A stretch of 64,000 nt of DNA from Diabrotica undecimpunctata (taxonomy: Eukaryota; Arthropoda; Insecta; Coleoptera; Chrysomelidae): positions 3,472,001 through 3,536,000 of the forward strand of contig NC_092806.1 in assembly GCF_040954645.1 (NCBI RefSeq). The letters are read 5' to 3'. A program made the translations under genes and the position numbers. The notes beneath the pieces are model-generated. The model did no database searches, was not told where the DNA came from, and worked only from the letters and a program-made list of their open reading frames with translations. Shown here one piece after another: positions 45,766 through 56,409 of this stretch; the stretch's first letter is position 1, and each line of letters starts with the position of its first letter.

Positions 45766-46190
45766 TCGTTCTTTTTACGTTCGCCTTCACCAAAAAGCAC
45801 CTTTTTTACACAATGTCTTTCTGGCATTCGACTGATGTGACCTAATCTGCCTTTACCTTTGCTTTTTCTACAATTAGTGGTTTTCCACATATCCCCATTA
45901 ATTCTTTATCTGTTCTTCTTGGCCAGTTTCCTCTGTTGTCCTAACGCCACCGAAAATTTCTCACAACGCCTTCATTTTCTCGATCATAATTTTCATTTTA
46001 TTCGTCCTTTCTTATTCATTGTCCAAGTCACACAAGCATACAATGCCACTGGTCGAATGACTGTTCTACATACATTTTGTGATTTAAAAAGTTTATTTAA
46101 TGATCCCATTACTTCGCTTGCTTTTATATATATGCTATATCCATTGTACCAACCAATCTGACTTATAACGACGATTCCGAGGGTATCAGG
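45765..46190 (-). pseudogene. LINE C-terminal fragment (family E-like)
   Basis: Minus strand. KASEVMGSLNKLFKSQN, RTVIRPVALYACVTWTMNKE, KMKIMIEKMKALWEIFGGVR (stop in place of W) and a mutated tail. It matches the 'I.....LN...KSK..S...K...YKT.IRP..LY..E.WTM.K' block seen in 61448-62603. Confidence 0.7.
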
Positions 46191-46454
46191 TTTCCATTTT
46201 TAACTACCAGAGCCAATAAGGATCCCTGTACACGCAGTACCAGCATAGTCAGCGGGACCAGAGCTTTTTACAAGTTCCCAGTGAGTCAGCAGTTACCAAT
46301 ATTGTAAAAGAATTTGTCTCTCTTTATTTTCGTTCAGTATATTTAAGTTTTTAAGTTCAGTATACTTAAATTTGTAGCAAGTAACTTTGCTCATTGTATT
46401 TTCGAAATAAAATTATTTTTTTAAAAGTCCAAAACGTGTTTCGTGATAAAAAAA
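46191..46454. other. Unassigned spacer
   Basis: No gene is seen. CGAGGGTATCAGG here (about 46177-46189) recurs near 52752. Confidence 0.3.
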
Positions 46455-47440
46455 TATATATATACAGCTTAACAGGCCTTAGAGGCATATAGCTTGGAAT
46501 TTTTCCACTGTTTCCTCCATTTTTTTTTGTCGATGGCCGCTGATGGCAGCCAATTTTTATTCCGATTGTTTATATGTCTTCCTTCCACGTTTCTAGCCAC
46601 TTTTTTCTCGTAGTCCTCTTCTCTTCTTTCCGTCTCGTCTTAGCGAGTCCATTGCCCACCTTCCATCTGCCATTCTTGCAAGATGATCTAACAGCCTGAC
46701 GATCTGGCTGATTTCTAGTTTCTCGTACAGCTCTCCGATCTCTGCATTTGTTCGTCTCCTCCAAATATCTTTATATTATTCTACTCCTCCGAATATCTTT
46801 CTTAAAACACTCTATTCTCAGATATTCTTAATTTTTGTTCATAACTCAAGTCTCGCTTTCTTAGAGAACAGTGCGATGGGATGGGATGGGATCAATGTTC
46901 GGTATAGTCTCAATTTTGCCTCTATGGAAATGATTTTTTTCCCTTAATAGTTTGTGTAGACCTTTTAACGTCTTTCTGTCTCTCGATATCCGCTTCTCAA
47001 TTTGTTGGCTTTTTTCCTATTTACTTGTTAGGGTTACTTCTAGATACTCAAACTCCTTCACCTTTTTGAAGTAATACTCTTTACTCTCGTTGTTTGTTGT
47101 AGTCTTCAGTTGTGTTTCTTCATATGAGGTCTGTCCCAAAGAGTTTGAAAATCCTCAGCAGTTCCCCTTTAGTTCTTGGCATTAGCAGTACATCATCCAC
47201 AAAGGCCAGGGCCTAGCTTCTGTTGTCATAAATCATATTTTCGTTCGTTTTCCACTCTTTTTCAATGTTGCCTCCAACAAGAAATTTAACAGTATTGTGG
47301 ACAGTGGATCTCCCTGCTTTACTTCCCTTTTTACTTCATATTTTCCTATTAGACTTCCTTCTATTCTTACTCTATTGTTCGTCTGTATTCAGGTCATTTT
47401 TACTAGTCTGATCATCTTTAACCATTGTTTCAAATAGTGG
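46455..47440 (-). pseudogene. LINE of family E: RT core to 3' end
   Basis: Minus strand. TNNRVRIEGSLIGKYEVKRE and VKQGDPLSTILLNFLLE (motif B), then LAFVDDVLLMPRTKGELLRI (YADD changed to FVDD), FKKVKEFEYLEVTL, IEKRISRDRKTLKGLHKLLR. The C-terminus is RRTNAEIGELYEKLEISQIV, RLLDHLARMADGRWAMDSLR and the basic RKKWLETWKED. The 3' sequence reads AGGCCTGTTAAGCTGTATAT, the same ending as the copy at 61448-62603. Stops and shifts make it dead. Confidence 0.85.
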
Positions 47441-47699
47441 ATAATCATTATTAGCAGCTACTCAAGAAGCAAGTAAAAGTGTTAGAAGTGTTCGCCTTTA
47501 TTTTAATGATGGTTCTCTAGTTTCGGAATATAAAATTTCTATGGGTGATTTATAGGTGACACAGCATTGTGGATTGTTTCTAGCATTTTTAGGATAGTTT
47601 TAGTTGAGAAGTCATAAACAATTTAACGTTATAGATTGAATCTCATAAGTATTTTATACAGAAAGAGCAGTGTAGAGAAGTCGGACCTCCAGTAGCCAT

Positions 47700-48245
47700 T
47701 TTATAGGGTTTTAATCAAATTTAGTCTTTTTTGCCTATTAGCGCCAAGTCTTGTATATGTTTTTTCCAGGAAAGCTTTGGTTTCACCCACGTACCAAGGA
47801 ATTTCACGGAGTTTTCGAAGGGAATGACGCTGTTGCAAAGGTAAAGGACGGGTGCAGCAGGTGATTTTTTTCAAAAACACCACACCAGTTGTTTTTATAA
47901 CGCAAAATTCGAATCTGGTACTGCTGTTCATTTATCTTAATGGGTTTGAAAATGTCTGTACTATTCTGCATGTATAGTCTGTTTGTTCTCCTTTAATGTA
48001 CACCACTAAATCGTCTGCATAGAGGCGAGCTTTGAGAGATTTAGGTAATTTAGTTAATAAATTGTTTATGACAACTAAGAATAGGGTAGGACTGAGTAGA
48101 ACTGAACATTGTGGGGTACCGCTTTCTGCAGTATAAAAATCTGAACATTATTATCACTTACTTGAAAAAAAATGTCCTTTAAAAAATGTTCGATATGGGA
48201 TAAGCAGTGTATTCGAATATTGGATGCCTCAATTTTTTAATGATG
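47700..48245 (-). pseudogene. Jockey-like RT core fragment
   Basis: One minus-strand frame with a single stop near 47932: AESGTPQCSVLLSPTLFLVV (motif B, GTPQGSVLSP with Gly to Cys), INNLLTKLPKSLKARLYADD with LVVYIKGEQTDYTCRIVQTF (catalytic Asp pair), then FCVIKTTGVVFLKKI and, shifted, the equivalent of 'LG...D..L.W..HI'. Both ends are truncated. Confidence 0.8.
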
Positions 48246-48249
48246 CTGT

Positions 48250-48715
48250 CATATATATATTTTTTTTTTTTTTCAATTATACACAACACAAATTTTCTTG
48301 CTTCGCCTTTCTAAAGTTCCTAAGTTCCTAAACTTTTTGTTAAGTTATTTTTTGTGCTTGTTAAGAGGACTACATCATCTGCATATGGTATCCATTGATA
48401 TTTACAATGGACAATGATTCCAGTGGTTTGAATCTTACTTTTTCTTATTATTGCCTTCAAGACAAAGTTAAACAAATCAGTGGTGAGCGGATCCCTTTAC
48501 CTAAATCCTATTTTAACCGAAAACAGATTTGACTTACTTCCTCCTATTACCGCTCTATTGTTGTTATTTGTCATCTTTGACATCTTCGTTGCCCTTATCA
48601 ACATTTTTAAAATTCCTAATATTTACAGGGTTTTATACAACTTATCCCAATCAATAGAGTCATACTCTATTGTAGTAATAAGCTACCAAAGAGTATGATT
48701 TCGTTCATAGCTGTT
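48250..48715 (-). pseudogene. Family E LINE fragment (RT motifs A to C)
   Basis: Minus strand. VEYDSIDWDKLYKTL (motif A), LGILKMLIRATKMSKMTNNN, GGSKSNLFSVKIGFR, stop, RDPLTTDLFNFVLKAIIRKS (motif B), QWIPYADDVVLLTSTKNN (catalytic Asp pair). Order and residues match the first half of the copy at 61448-62603. Confidence 0.8.
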
Positions 48716-49429
48716 GTTCTCTTTCATTTTTAAGGTAAATATTTAATTCACTGTTCTTGATATTCACCTAAAACCTTCCTCGACATTCACCTACTTTGTT
48801 ATTCTAATAGATGTAGTATTTTATAATAACAAATATTAAGTTACATACTGGACAGCCACTATTCCTAATAAGAAGAATAAATAAGAAGAATTCAGAGTTG
48901 AACAAGCAGTAAAATAACATCCCCCCCTTTCAGATGAGAAACTTCAAAGATGTGGATAAGAAACCGAAATATCTATTATATATATCATTTACTATAATTT
49001 TATTTACACAAAGATTAAACCTAGATTAAATTTTTTCAATTCGATCTTAAAACTGTTTTGATTTGAACGTAATCGTTAATTATCTAGAGATCAGCAAATA
49101 TTAGAGGGCTACCGTAAAAATGGTACTTTTGATACGAGATAAAAAAATTTTGCAATACTTCATCTTCACGTTTTGAATATCAGGAACGGTTCAAGCATTG
49201 CTACAGGTGTTAAAAATATTACAGCATTTTTAGTAATATATATACAGTATATACAGTTTCCACAGAACAGCGCATATGAAAAAATTGAATAAAAAAACAT
49301 TACTTGGCTTGAAAAAGTAGGGATACAGTCCGTAGTCTTCTAAAATTACATAAAACCACGACAAAAATAAAAAATTAAAATTAAAAGAAATAGGCTGCAT
49401 TATAAATTACTTCGGATATCTGAAAGAAA
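48716..49429. other. A+T-rich DNA, nothing recognised
   Basis: No supported feature. Confidence 0.45.
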
Positions 49430-49503
49430 TAATGATTTTTAGCAGGGTTTTTAAGGTATGTGACATTAGACTGATCGTTCGATAATCACTACATTCTTTG
49501 GTA
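49430..49503 (-). pseudogene. LINE U, downstream piece of the element split by LINE T
   Basis: Minus strand. CSDYRTISLMSHTLKTLLKI II is the block expected directly after 'STFICLPKK', found on the far side of LINE T (51747-52145). The join is shifted by one base. Confidence 0.75.
49494..49503. repeat. TSD of LINE T (3' side)
   Basis: TTCTTTGGTA, repeated at 51747-51756. The bases belong to the coding sequence of LINE U. Confidence 0.8.
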
Positions 49504-51746
49504 CTTACTTTCTATATATATTTAGGGATTCTATAGTATTCACTGCCTTCCCTCGCTCAACCGTTTCCATCTCTCTCTGTTGTTCCATTCTCCATCGTTT
49601 AGTCCTCTCTTACTCATGGCGTCGTCTACTTCGTTCCTCCAGGATTTTCGGGGTCGTCCTCTTTTCCTCCTTCCTATGGGGCTCCATTCGGTTATTCTCT
49701 TTATCCATCTGCTGTCGCTAGCTCTTCGTACATGTCCATACCATTTTAGTCTTTTTTGTTCTATATATGTTAGTATGGCTGTTTCTATTGATGTTCTTTG
49801 CTTTATTTCGTCATTACTACTTCTCCTATCCATTCTTGTTACTCTGCAGCATCTTCGCAGGCATTCCATCTGTTGCTATTATCTTACTGCTGTTTTTCTT
49901 GTTTATGATCCAATTTTCGGCCCCATATGTCATAATACTTCGCACTAATGTTTTATAAATCTGCGTTTTTGTCTTCATATTTAGGTGTCTATCCCACCAT
50001 ACTGAGTTAAGTTGTCGGATTGCTGTTCTTGTTTGTCCTAATCTTTGTGTAATTTCTTCCTCTGTTGTTGCCTTTTTCGTGATTATAAACCCCAGGTATT
50101 TGAATTTATCCTTTCCTTTGATTGTTACGTTGTCATCAATCTGTAGATCTTCTATGTCTTCTTCACTTGTAGATAGGTACTCTGTTTTCGCGAGGTTAAT
50201 ATCTAGGCCAGCCTTGGTATATTCTTCTTGTAGTTTCTTCATCATGTAGCTGAGGTCGTCTTGGTCTTGTGCAATCACTACTTGATCGTCTGCAAAACTT
50301 AACGTATATAGGTATTCGTTCCGTACCGGTACTCCCATGCCTTCGCATTTTCTTTTCCATGTAGTCAAGGCTTTCTCTAAGTATATTTTGAATAGGGTTG
50401 GAGATGTGGAACAACCCTGCAGGAGCCCTTTTGTTGTGGTGAAGTCTCTTATGATTCTTGTTCCCATTTTAATGGACACTTTATTTTCTTTATACAGAGC
50501 TTTTGTAGCTTCTATGAGTTCCGTCTGTATTTCTAATTTGTACATTGCCTCCCATAGTTCTGACCTTGGTACAGAGTCATACGCCTTTCTCAGATCCACA
50601 AATGCCAAGTGTATATCTCTATTTTTTGCTTTTTTCTTTTTCAACAGTTGTTCCAGTGTGTATATGTGGTCTATGCATGATCTTCCTGCCGTGAAGCCTG
50701 TCTGATCCTCCCCGATTTTGCCTTTTATCGCTTGCTCTAACTTTTCTCGCAGTATCTTCCCATATAATCTTCCTATTGATGATATTATGCTTATTCCTCT
50801 GTAGTTTTCGCATCGTTTTCTATCTCCTTTCTTAAATATAGATGTCATATATGCCGCCGTCCATTCCTTTGGGAGCTGTTCTCCATTTTTGGCTTTCTGA
50901 AATATCCATTGTATCATCCGGTGTAATTTTTTTGATCCGTATTTTATAAGCTCAGGTGAGATGCCTCCAGGTCCCGGTGCTTTCTTATTTTTGATTGCTT
51001 TTATGGCCGTTCTCATTTCCCTCTCTGTTATTTCTATTTCTTGTTGTGGGAATCTGCTTAGTCTTCGCCTGTTTTCTTTTCCAATGAATTGTGGTCTTTG
51101 TTCTGTTAATAGTTCCTTGTAGTAGTCCTTCCATTCTTTGTCCTGTATATTTCCCAATTTAATTTTTTCTTTTGAGTTTTGTTTCAATCCTCTCAGTACT
51201 TTCCATGACTCCGAAGTTCTTGTACCTCCTATATATGTTTCAATATTTAAGCAGATTCTTTCCCATTCTTCATTCTTTTGCTGTGTTATTTGTTTTTTCA
51301 CTTCTCTATCTTTTTCTCTATATTCTTTATAAACTTCATCGTTGTTTGTAGTCAGTCATTTTCTGTATAGTTGCTTTTTTTCTTCAATTATTCTTTTTGT
51401 TGGTTCATTTATTTCATTATAGTGCTGTTTATTTGTTATATGTTTTTTCCCCAAGGGCTTCGAATGCTGCTTGCTTTATACTCGCCTTTATATGCTCGTA
51501 TATTTCTTCGATGTTGCCGTATCTAAATTCTATTAATTTTTGGTCTAGACGTTGTTGGTATAGTTCTCTTATTGATTGTTCTTGGAGTAGTTCTATATTG
51601 TATTGTTTTTCTCTTATAGTGTTCAACGGTTCTTCTGTGGAGGTGGTCTTGTTATGTTTCCAATTAATGCCCATTTTTGCTGTCAGTAGTCTATGGTCCG
51701 TTCCACATTCTGCTCCTCTTTTGACTCGCACATCTTTGATCTTACT
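49504..51746 (-). mobile_element. RTE-like LINE T, 2.24 kb, inserted in LINE U
   Basis: Minus strand. The copy starts in the endonuclease C-terminus (VKRGAECGTDHRLLTAKM). After a frameshift near 51440 and a stop near 51360 there is a 491-codon frame (51301-49826) with NKKAPGPGGISPELIKYG, FKKGDRKRCENYRGISIISS, EDQTGFTAGRSCIDHIYTLE, FVDLRKAYDSVP (residues 234-245), LLQGCSTSPTLFKIYLE, SFADDQVVIAQD (Asp pair at 338-339), INLAKTEYLS and FKYLGFIITK. A frameshift near 49850 leads to the C-terminus: RVTRMDRRSSNDEIKQRTSI, LKWYGHVRRASDSRWIKRIT, RRKRGRPRKSWRNEVDDAMS, ending RWKRLSEGRQ at 49540. RT is otherwise intact. It lacks most of EN. It is related to, but distinct from, LINE 4682-5890. Confidence 0.93.
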
Positions 51747-51756
51747 TTCTTTGGTA
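51747..51756. repeat. TSD of LINE T (5' side)
   Basis: Copy of 49494-49503. CTTACTTTCT also occurs beside both copies (49504-49513, 51741-51750), so the exact end may shift by a few bases. Confidence 0.8.
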
Positions 51757-52145
51757 GACAAATAAATGTTGATGTCAGCATTTCACGTGGAATGATTCCT
51801 GTGGAATAGATTGTGTTCAGTAGTTGGACTAAAAGATCTATGTTTTTTTCATTGACCAGTTTTAGCAATTCACTTGGTATTTCACCTGGACAAGCAGCTT
51901 TATTATTTTTCATGGACTTTACTGCATGCATAACTTCTGACTTTGTGATTTCGGGTCATTCGTCTTTACTCTGATTATCTTCATATGCATTTTCCTGTCT
52001 CTGGTCATGGAATAATTCCTCTATATATTCTTTCCATCTTCCTAATTTTTGTTCTGTCTCCACTAAAATGTTTCTTTGTTTGTCCATTACTATGCTTGAG
52101 GTTTTTTGTTTTGCTACTCCAGCTTTCTTATCGAGATTGAAGTTA
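51747..52145 (-). pseudogene. LINE U, upstream piece (linker and start of RT)
   Basis: Minus strand. QKTSSIVMDKQRNILVETEQ, KLGRWKEYIEELFHDQRQEN, stop, PEITKSEVMHAVKSMKNNKA, PGEIPSELLKLVNEKNIDLL, GIIPREMLTSTFICLPKK. This is the linker and first RT block of an RTE-like LINE related to the copy at 33662-34945. The frame is broken at LINE T and resumes at 49503. Confidence 0.85.
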
Positions 52146-52149
52146 TCAT

Positions 52150-52249
52150 ATTTGTTATATCTATTATATATATTTATTTATATTATATATTTATTTTTAT
52201 ATATTATATATTTATTATATTTATTATTATATTTATTTATTTGTTATAT
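52150..52249. repeat. TTA/TAT-rich simple repeat
   Basis: Irregular runs of TATTTA and TATTATATA follow directly upstream of LINE U. Confidence 0.85.
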
Positions 52250-52298
52250 GGGACATATGTAAGGGATGCTCCATCATAATTGGTAGAATATGCTGAGA

Positions 52299-52321
52299 AT
52301 GATGATGATGATGATGATGAT
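52299..52321. repeat. (GAT)n microsatellite
   Basis: Seven to eight ATG/GAT units after TATGCTGAGA. This may be the tail of a lost RTE copy. Confidence 0.85.
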
Positions 52322-53164
52322 ATAGGTATTACACTTGAAATTTCCGCGAGAGCTATATGTGCTCTCTGTGGTTTTCTGTTATTAATAATTATGGTTTTGA
52401 GCAAAACGATTGTAGTGCTTGAAGTAAACTGAATGTGGATTATTAATATAGAAATTGATATATTATCTACAAGCTCAACATGGCAACAGTTTGGCGTTAA
52501 AACTCAATTATTATTTCTCAGAATTTGTTGCCTAGAATTTTGGCATTATATTGTAGCCATATTGTTGGCTTTTATTTATAAAATGTAATTTTTAAAATAA
52601 ATTGTATATCTCTAATTATACACTTTTAAAAAAGGTCTAATTCCACAGCGTATTTATTAAGAAAAATGAAAATGAAACCATCCCCTAGCGACAAAACGAT
52701 GTGGATTTCGACAGGAAACAATCTGACGATTAACCAGCTCTGGTTACTGGTAACGAGGGTATCAGGATGAAATATTTATCAACCAGCGTAACTGATTGCC
52801 TACACTGATTTAACCGTTATTAATAGCAGGAATCACTGTAATTATATCGTTGTTGGAGCGGTTTGCTGGCTAGTTAATTGAACATTTCTAGTAATATCAG
52901 CACTACTTACCTAAATTAATCCAACGTCCTTTAAAACATAAATTTTATTATAAAAGTATTTATATTTGATAAACACTAGCTTTTTCACAAAAATTTTACA
53001 CGTATACAACTGCATATTTTTTGGGAGAACCAGTAACAAACAAAAAAGGAATAAGACGTTCTGCAGAGGAGAAATGTAGAAAACAAACAAAATTAAGCAG
53101 CTATTAGATGCGAAGAGCACTAATAGATAAATAGGATAAAAAAAATAAATAAATAGATAGCATT
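52322..53164. other. Unassigned A+T-rich DNA
   Basis: No gene recognised. Confidence 0.4.
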
Positions 53165-53335
53165 TAGATAGGAATGTTTACGGACCACTAAAAAATACTG
53201 CAATTCAACTATGGATACTGGATGGAGAACAATTCAATTTTCCATATATAATGTTTCTGGCATTGTAAAATTGAGTCTGCCTCTAGCTGCTATGCCAACA
53301 AATATAATGGCTTTTTTTATATCTTTAAAGAAAAG
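53165..53335 (+). pseudogene. pogo-like transposase fragment (upstream piece)
   Basis: Frames give RNVYGPLKNTAIQLWILDG, then shifted IYNVSGIVKLSLPLAAMPTN and IMAFF. This is the '(DR)NVYGPLKKYYN..........TIY.V..IV...FPLA.TP.NI..GF' end of the DDE domain in pogo/jerky-type transposases. The next expected block (KTGIYPLN) appears at about 54260 after the R1-like insertion. Confidence 0.75.
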
Positions 53336-53384
53336 AAAGAAAATCTACATACAGACACCTGTGACTGACTCATCCAGGTAGTGT

Positions 53385-54165
53385 TGGGTTCCTAATACCC
53401 TATGGAAGTTGTGTTAGGACGAGATGCCCGAGGGAGTTAGACTTTTCACCACTCCGATACGGTCGGCGTCCAACTAAAAACCTCTCCTCTGTTACACCAG
53501 ACATCAGGATGGAAGGGCTGGTTAAGGCAAAACATCTCTCCTGATGCCCTGCTATCACTCGATTCCCATTCTTTCTCCCACACATTCTTTGGGAAAACCA
53601 CACCCACAAAAGACTTTCAACCCCCTTCTTTAGCGAGGCTGTCATCTCTCTCGCGTCGTATGTCTCTCATTTGCTCCTATTTTGGCCTGCGCCGAGGTGC
53701 TTTTTGCTCGTTTTAAAATTCTGCTGTGAGTTCGCTCTCCTCCCGTTCTTTTGAAGAGAGCAGCTCCCTGATTAATTTGTAAATTAATGTCCACCATCAA
53801 GCATCCCTCATCATTTTCTCCACCATTTCTTAAACATTCTGCAGTTACATTTTTTTTCAAACGTCTCTCCTTTATCCGCCCAATGCTCACACTCCAACAT
53901 CGTGTCTTATATTATCCGAGAGACCAGAGTTAAGGCACTGATTGGACTGAGCCCTCCTAAATCTGAAAAGGTTGCTGCGGAAGCAGCTATACCTGTGAGC
54001 ATTTGCGTCAGATAATAATCCAGCTGCCTATGCCCACAGTCCACCCAGCTTCGAAGGTTCGGGATAAGTGACTTCGCCCACTCCGCCACATCACGTGTTG
54101 CATCCCACTCTTGCTGCCACTAACCGATTGAAACTAATCTCTCGGCCAGTCTTATCTCAGTCATC
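53385..54165 (-). pseudogene. R1-like LINE, C-terminus and 3' UTR, inserted in a pogo-like gene
   Basis: Minus strand, visibly GC-richer than its surroundings. TRDVAEWAKSLIPNLRSWVD and CGHRQLDYYLTQMLTG (54100-53990) match the 'W...LIP....W..R.H....Y.LTQ.L.GHG.F' block after RT in R1-type LINEs. Then SCFRSNLFRFRRAQSNQC and a decayed knuckle and C-terminus, for example EMVEKMMRDA and IYKLIRELLSSKEREENSQQ. A non-coding 3' part continues to about 53385. RT is missing. It is not in rDNA, so it belongs to a non-site-specific family or was transposed aberrantly. Confidence 0.75.
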
Positions 54166-54172
54166 TCTCACT

Positions 54173-54665
54173 CTCCAATGTTCTGTCTTCTACGACTAAG
54201 AATCCTGACCCAGGATTTACCAATATTAAAGGGCCAGGATTCACCAGTACAATGGTTGGGTTCGGTAAAACAGGGATATATCCTCTAAATGACACAGAGA
54301 GTGACTTCTTGCCATCATATGTGATAGACAGGCCTACACCAGCAAATGAAGAAGGAAACGCGACCAAAAACAACAAAAACATTTGAACAGTGTAGCAAGC
54401 TAAATCATGGAGAATCCACTAAAAATGCTAGAATATTTCCCAGATGTCAACGACAATTTGTCTGCAAACACAGTCGCATCGACAAAAGTAAGGCAATTTC
54501 CAAAAGCAGGTAGTCAAAAAAATTCGAGAATATCACGGAAGAAGAGACAAGCTGCTATTTTAACCGATACTTCGATAAGAGATGTTCTCACAGAAACAAG
54601 AGAAAATGCGAAAGAAAAGAAAAGTCCACATAAAAGAAAAGCATGCAATCAAAAGAAAGATATTT
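54173..54665 (+). pseudogene. pogo-like transposase fragment (C-terminal piece)
   Basis: GFTSTMVGFGKTGIYPLN and DTESDFLPSYVIDRPTPANE match 'I..GF.KTGI.PLN.D.F.D.DF.PS.VTDRP'. After a frameshift near 54395 come VRQFPKAGSQKNSRISRKKR, QAAILTDTSIRDVL and a Lys-rich end with stop at 54665, the usual 'PKA..RK...RK...AILTDTP' tail. With 53165-53335 it forms one gene split by the R1-like LINE. Function would have been DNA cut-and-paste in the nucleus; inactive here. Confidence 0.8.
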
Positions 54666-56409
54666 AAAACGAAATCAAATGCCACACATTTATGCCACAC
54701 ATGTGGCATATGTAGCGCCCTCTATTAGTTACATTAAAGTAAGTATAAAATTATAATTTATCCTACTCAAAAGCATCCAACTCTAAATTTTTGTCTAAAA
54801 ATATTTACAAACGTAAAAGGTATAGCGAAAAATAAAATTTTAAATTTCCACTTTAACACCCTGTATCTTTCTTAATATCAACATTTTATTAAAGCAAGTT
54901 GGCTTAAATCGTAATATTTTAAAGTGCAGAATCTACAGTTTCTAAGGACCACCCTGTATATAATAACTTTTTTAATACTCCAATATTATTTCATCATAGT
55001 TATATTTGTTATGGTAAAGGACGTATATTTATAACAAAACACAAATGCAACAAATACTTCGAAGATAAATAATAATTTGATATATTTATGTATCTATTGT
55101 TTGTTCCAAGTCAAGAAGATCTTTTTCAAATTTGAGAGCATGTTTGCAGCGATTGTGTCATTTTATTTTATTGTGTGAATTTGCAGCAAATCTTATTAAA
55201 ATTTTGCCATGTTGAGAACTTCTAAATTTTCTAGTTTATTACTAAAGAATACACGGACAAATACTTCTCAAACATAACCCATAAAAAAGCTTTTAAAACT
55301 TTACAACATGTTCCAAAAATTAGCGCCCCGCATTAGCGGCAAAAAAGAAATAGCAACATACACGCAGCCTTAAATTTTCCGAGCTTTCATCGAGCTTTCC
55401 CGAATTTCCCGGACGATGAACTACATAAATAGGCATTCTGCGGCCAGAAGGGCAGTATCACCCGGGGTGTTCGTGGAGAATTCAGTGTCGATTATGCTTT
55501 CCATTTGCAAAGGCGTTACCGCTGAAATTATTCGCTGCTGTAGAAGAATTATTAGAGAAATGACAAATTTTTAATGGGGTAAGTAATCAGAAAAACGTGG
55601 TAGAAGTTTATTATAAGTATTATAAAAGCTAAGTTGAATTGTAGGTTATGTTTTGATGTAATAAATTTAAAATTCCGCTAGTTTATTAATGTCAATCTGA
55701 TTTTATTAAATTATTGTATGATTATAATTTTTAGAATTTGCAATATGCAAGGTGGCTGCTAATGTACAAAGAAATGTAGTAGTCTTCTCTTTACAATATT
55801 GCGATTTAAACCAAATCTTTTTCTTAATTAGTCAAGATAAATAAGGTAAAAAGTACGCTATTCTGCTTTTTGACTCGACCAGGTATCTGACAAGTTTTTT
55901 GAGATTTATGGACCTCGATCACCAAAACTTTTATCTTTCTTGCAGTGGGTTCAGTGGACTTTTTAAAATATTAACAATTTAATGTCAAAAATGCACCATT
56001 TATGAACTTTTGTCTACCAGTAAAAAGTTATGCATTTTGAACGAATTTGACTGTAATTATTTAATAAAACAGGTTTAAAGTTTTCAAATTGCGATTTAAG
56101 GAGGTTGATTTACTATATTGTTCTTAGAGAACTGTAAAAAACCTTAGAATTCTTAATTTTCAATTATTATTAAAAACTATTGTAAAAATAGACCTACAAC
56201 CTTGGTATTGCTTGAAAAGTTGGGTCTTATAGTGTTAAAACTGTGGTTGAAATGAACTTACGAAGATTTTACAGGTAATACTAATGCTAGAGAAAGAGTA
56301 CCTTCAAAATTCGCGCTATAAACTCCGGTTCGTGTTGATGGATTTTGGCGTTTCTTTTTTAATTTAAATAAAATTAATCTTTTTTAAATTAAGTTTTATA
56401 AATTTTAAC
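54666..56409. other. No coding gene; MITE-like and promoter-like patches
   Basis: ATGCCACACATGTGGCAT (54693-54710) is an 8-bp-arm palindrome. ACCCTGTAT strings at 54856-54960 echo the MITE in the hAT intron. GCGCCC...ATTAG occurs at 54712-54727 and in similar form near 55323. A GC-richer patch at 55320-55580 is listed separately. The rest is A+T-rich. Confidence 0.4.
55400..55580 (+). promoter_or_regulatory. Promoter-plus-first-exon-like patch (speculative)
   Basis: A TATA-like CATAAATAGGC (55424-55434) is followed about 25 bp downstream by GGGCAGTATCACC, which contains an initiator-like CAGT, and later by ATGGGGTAAGTAATC, a donor-like GT at 55580. Composition is clearly different from the flanks. 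It could be a non-coding first exon or the promoter of a lost retroelement. No downstream exon was found. Confidence 0.25.

Noticed and set aside
55320..55580. GC-richer patch as an LTR
   Set aside because: No second copy at suitable distance, no TG...CA ends, no primer-binding site or gag/pol nearby.
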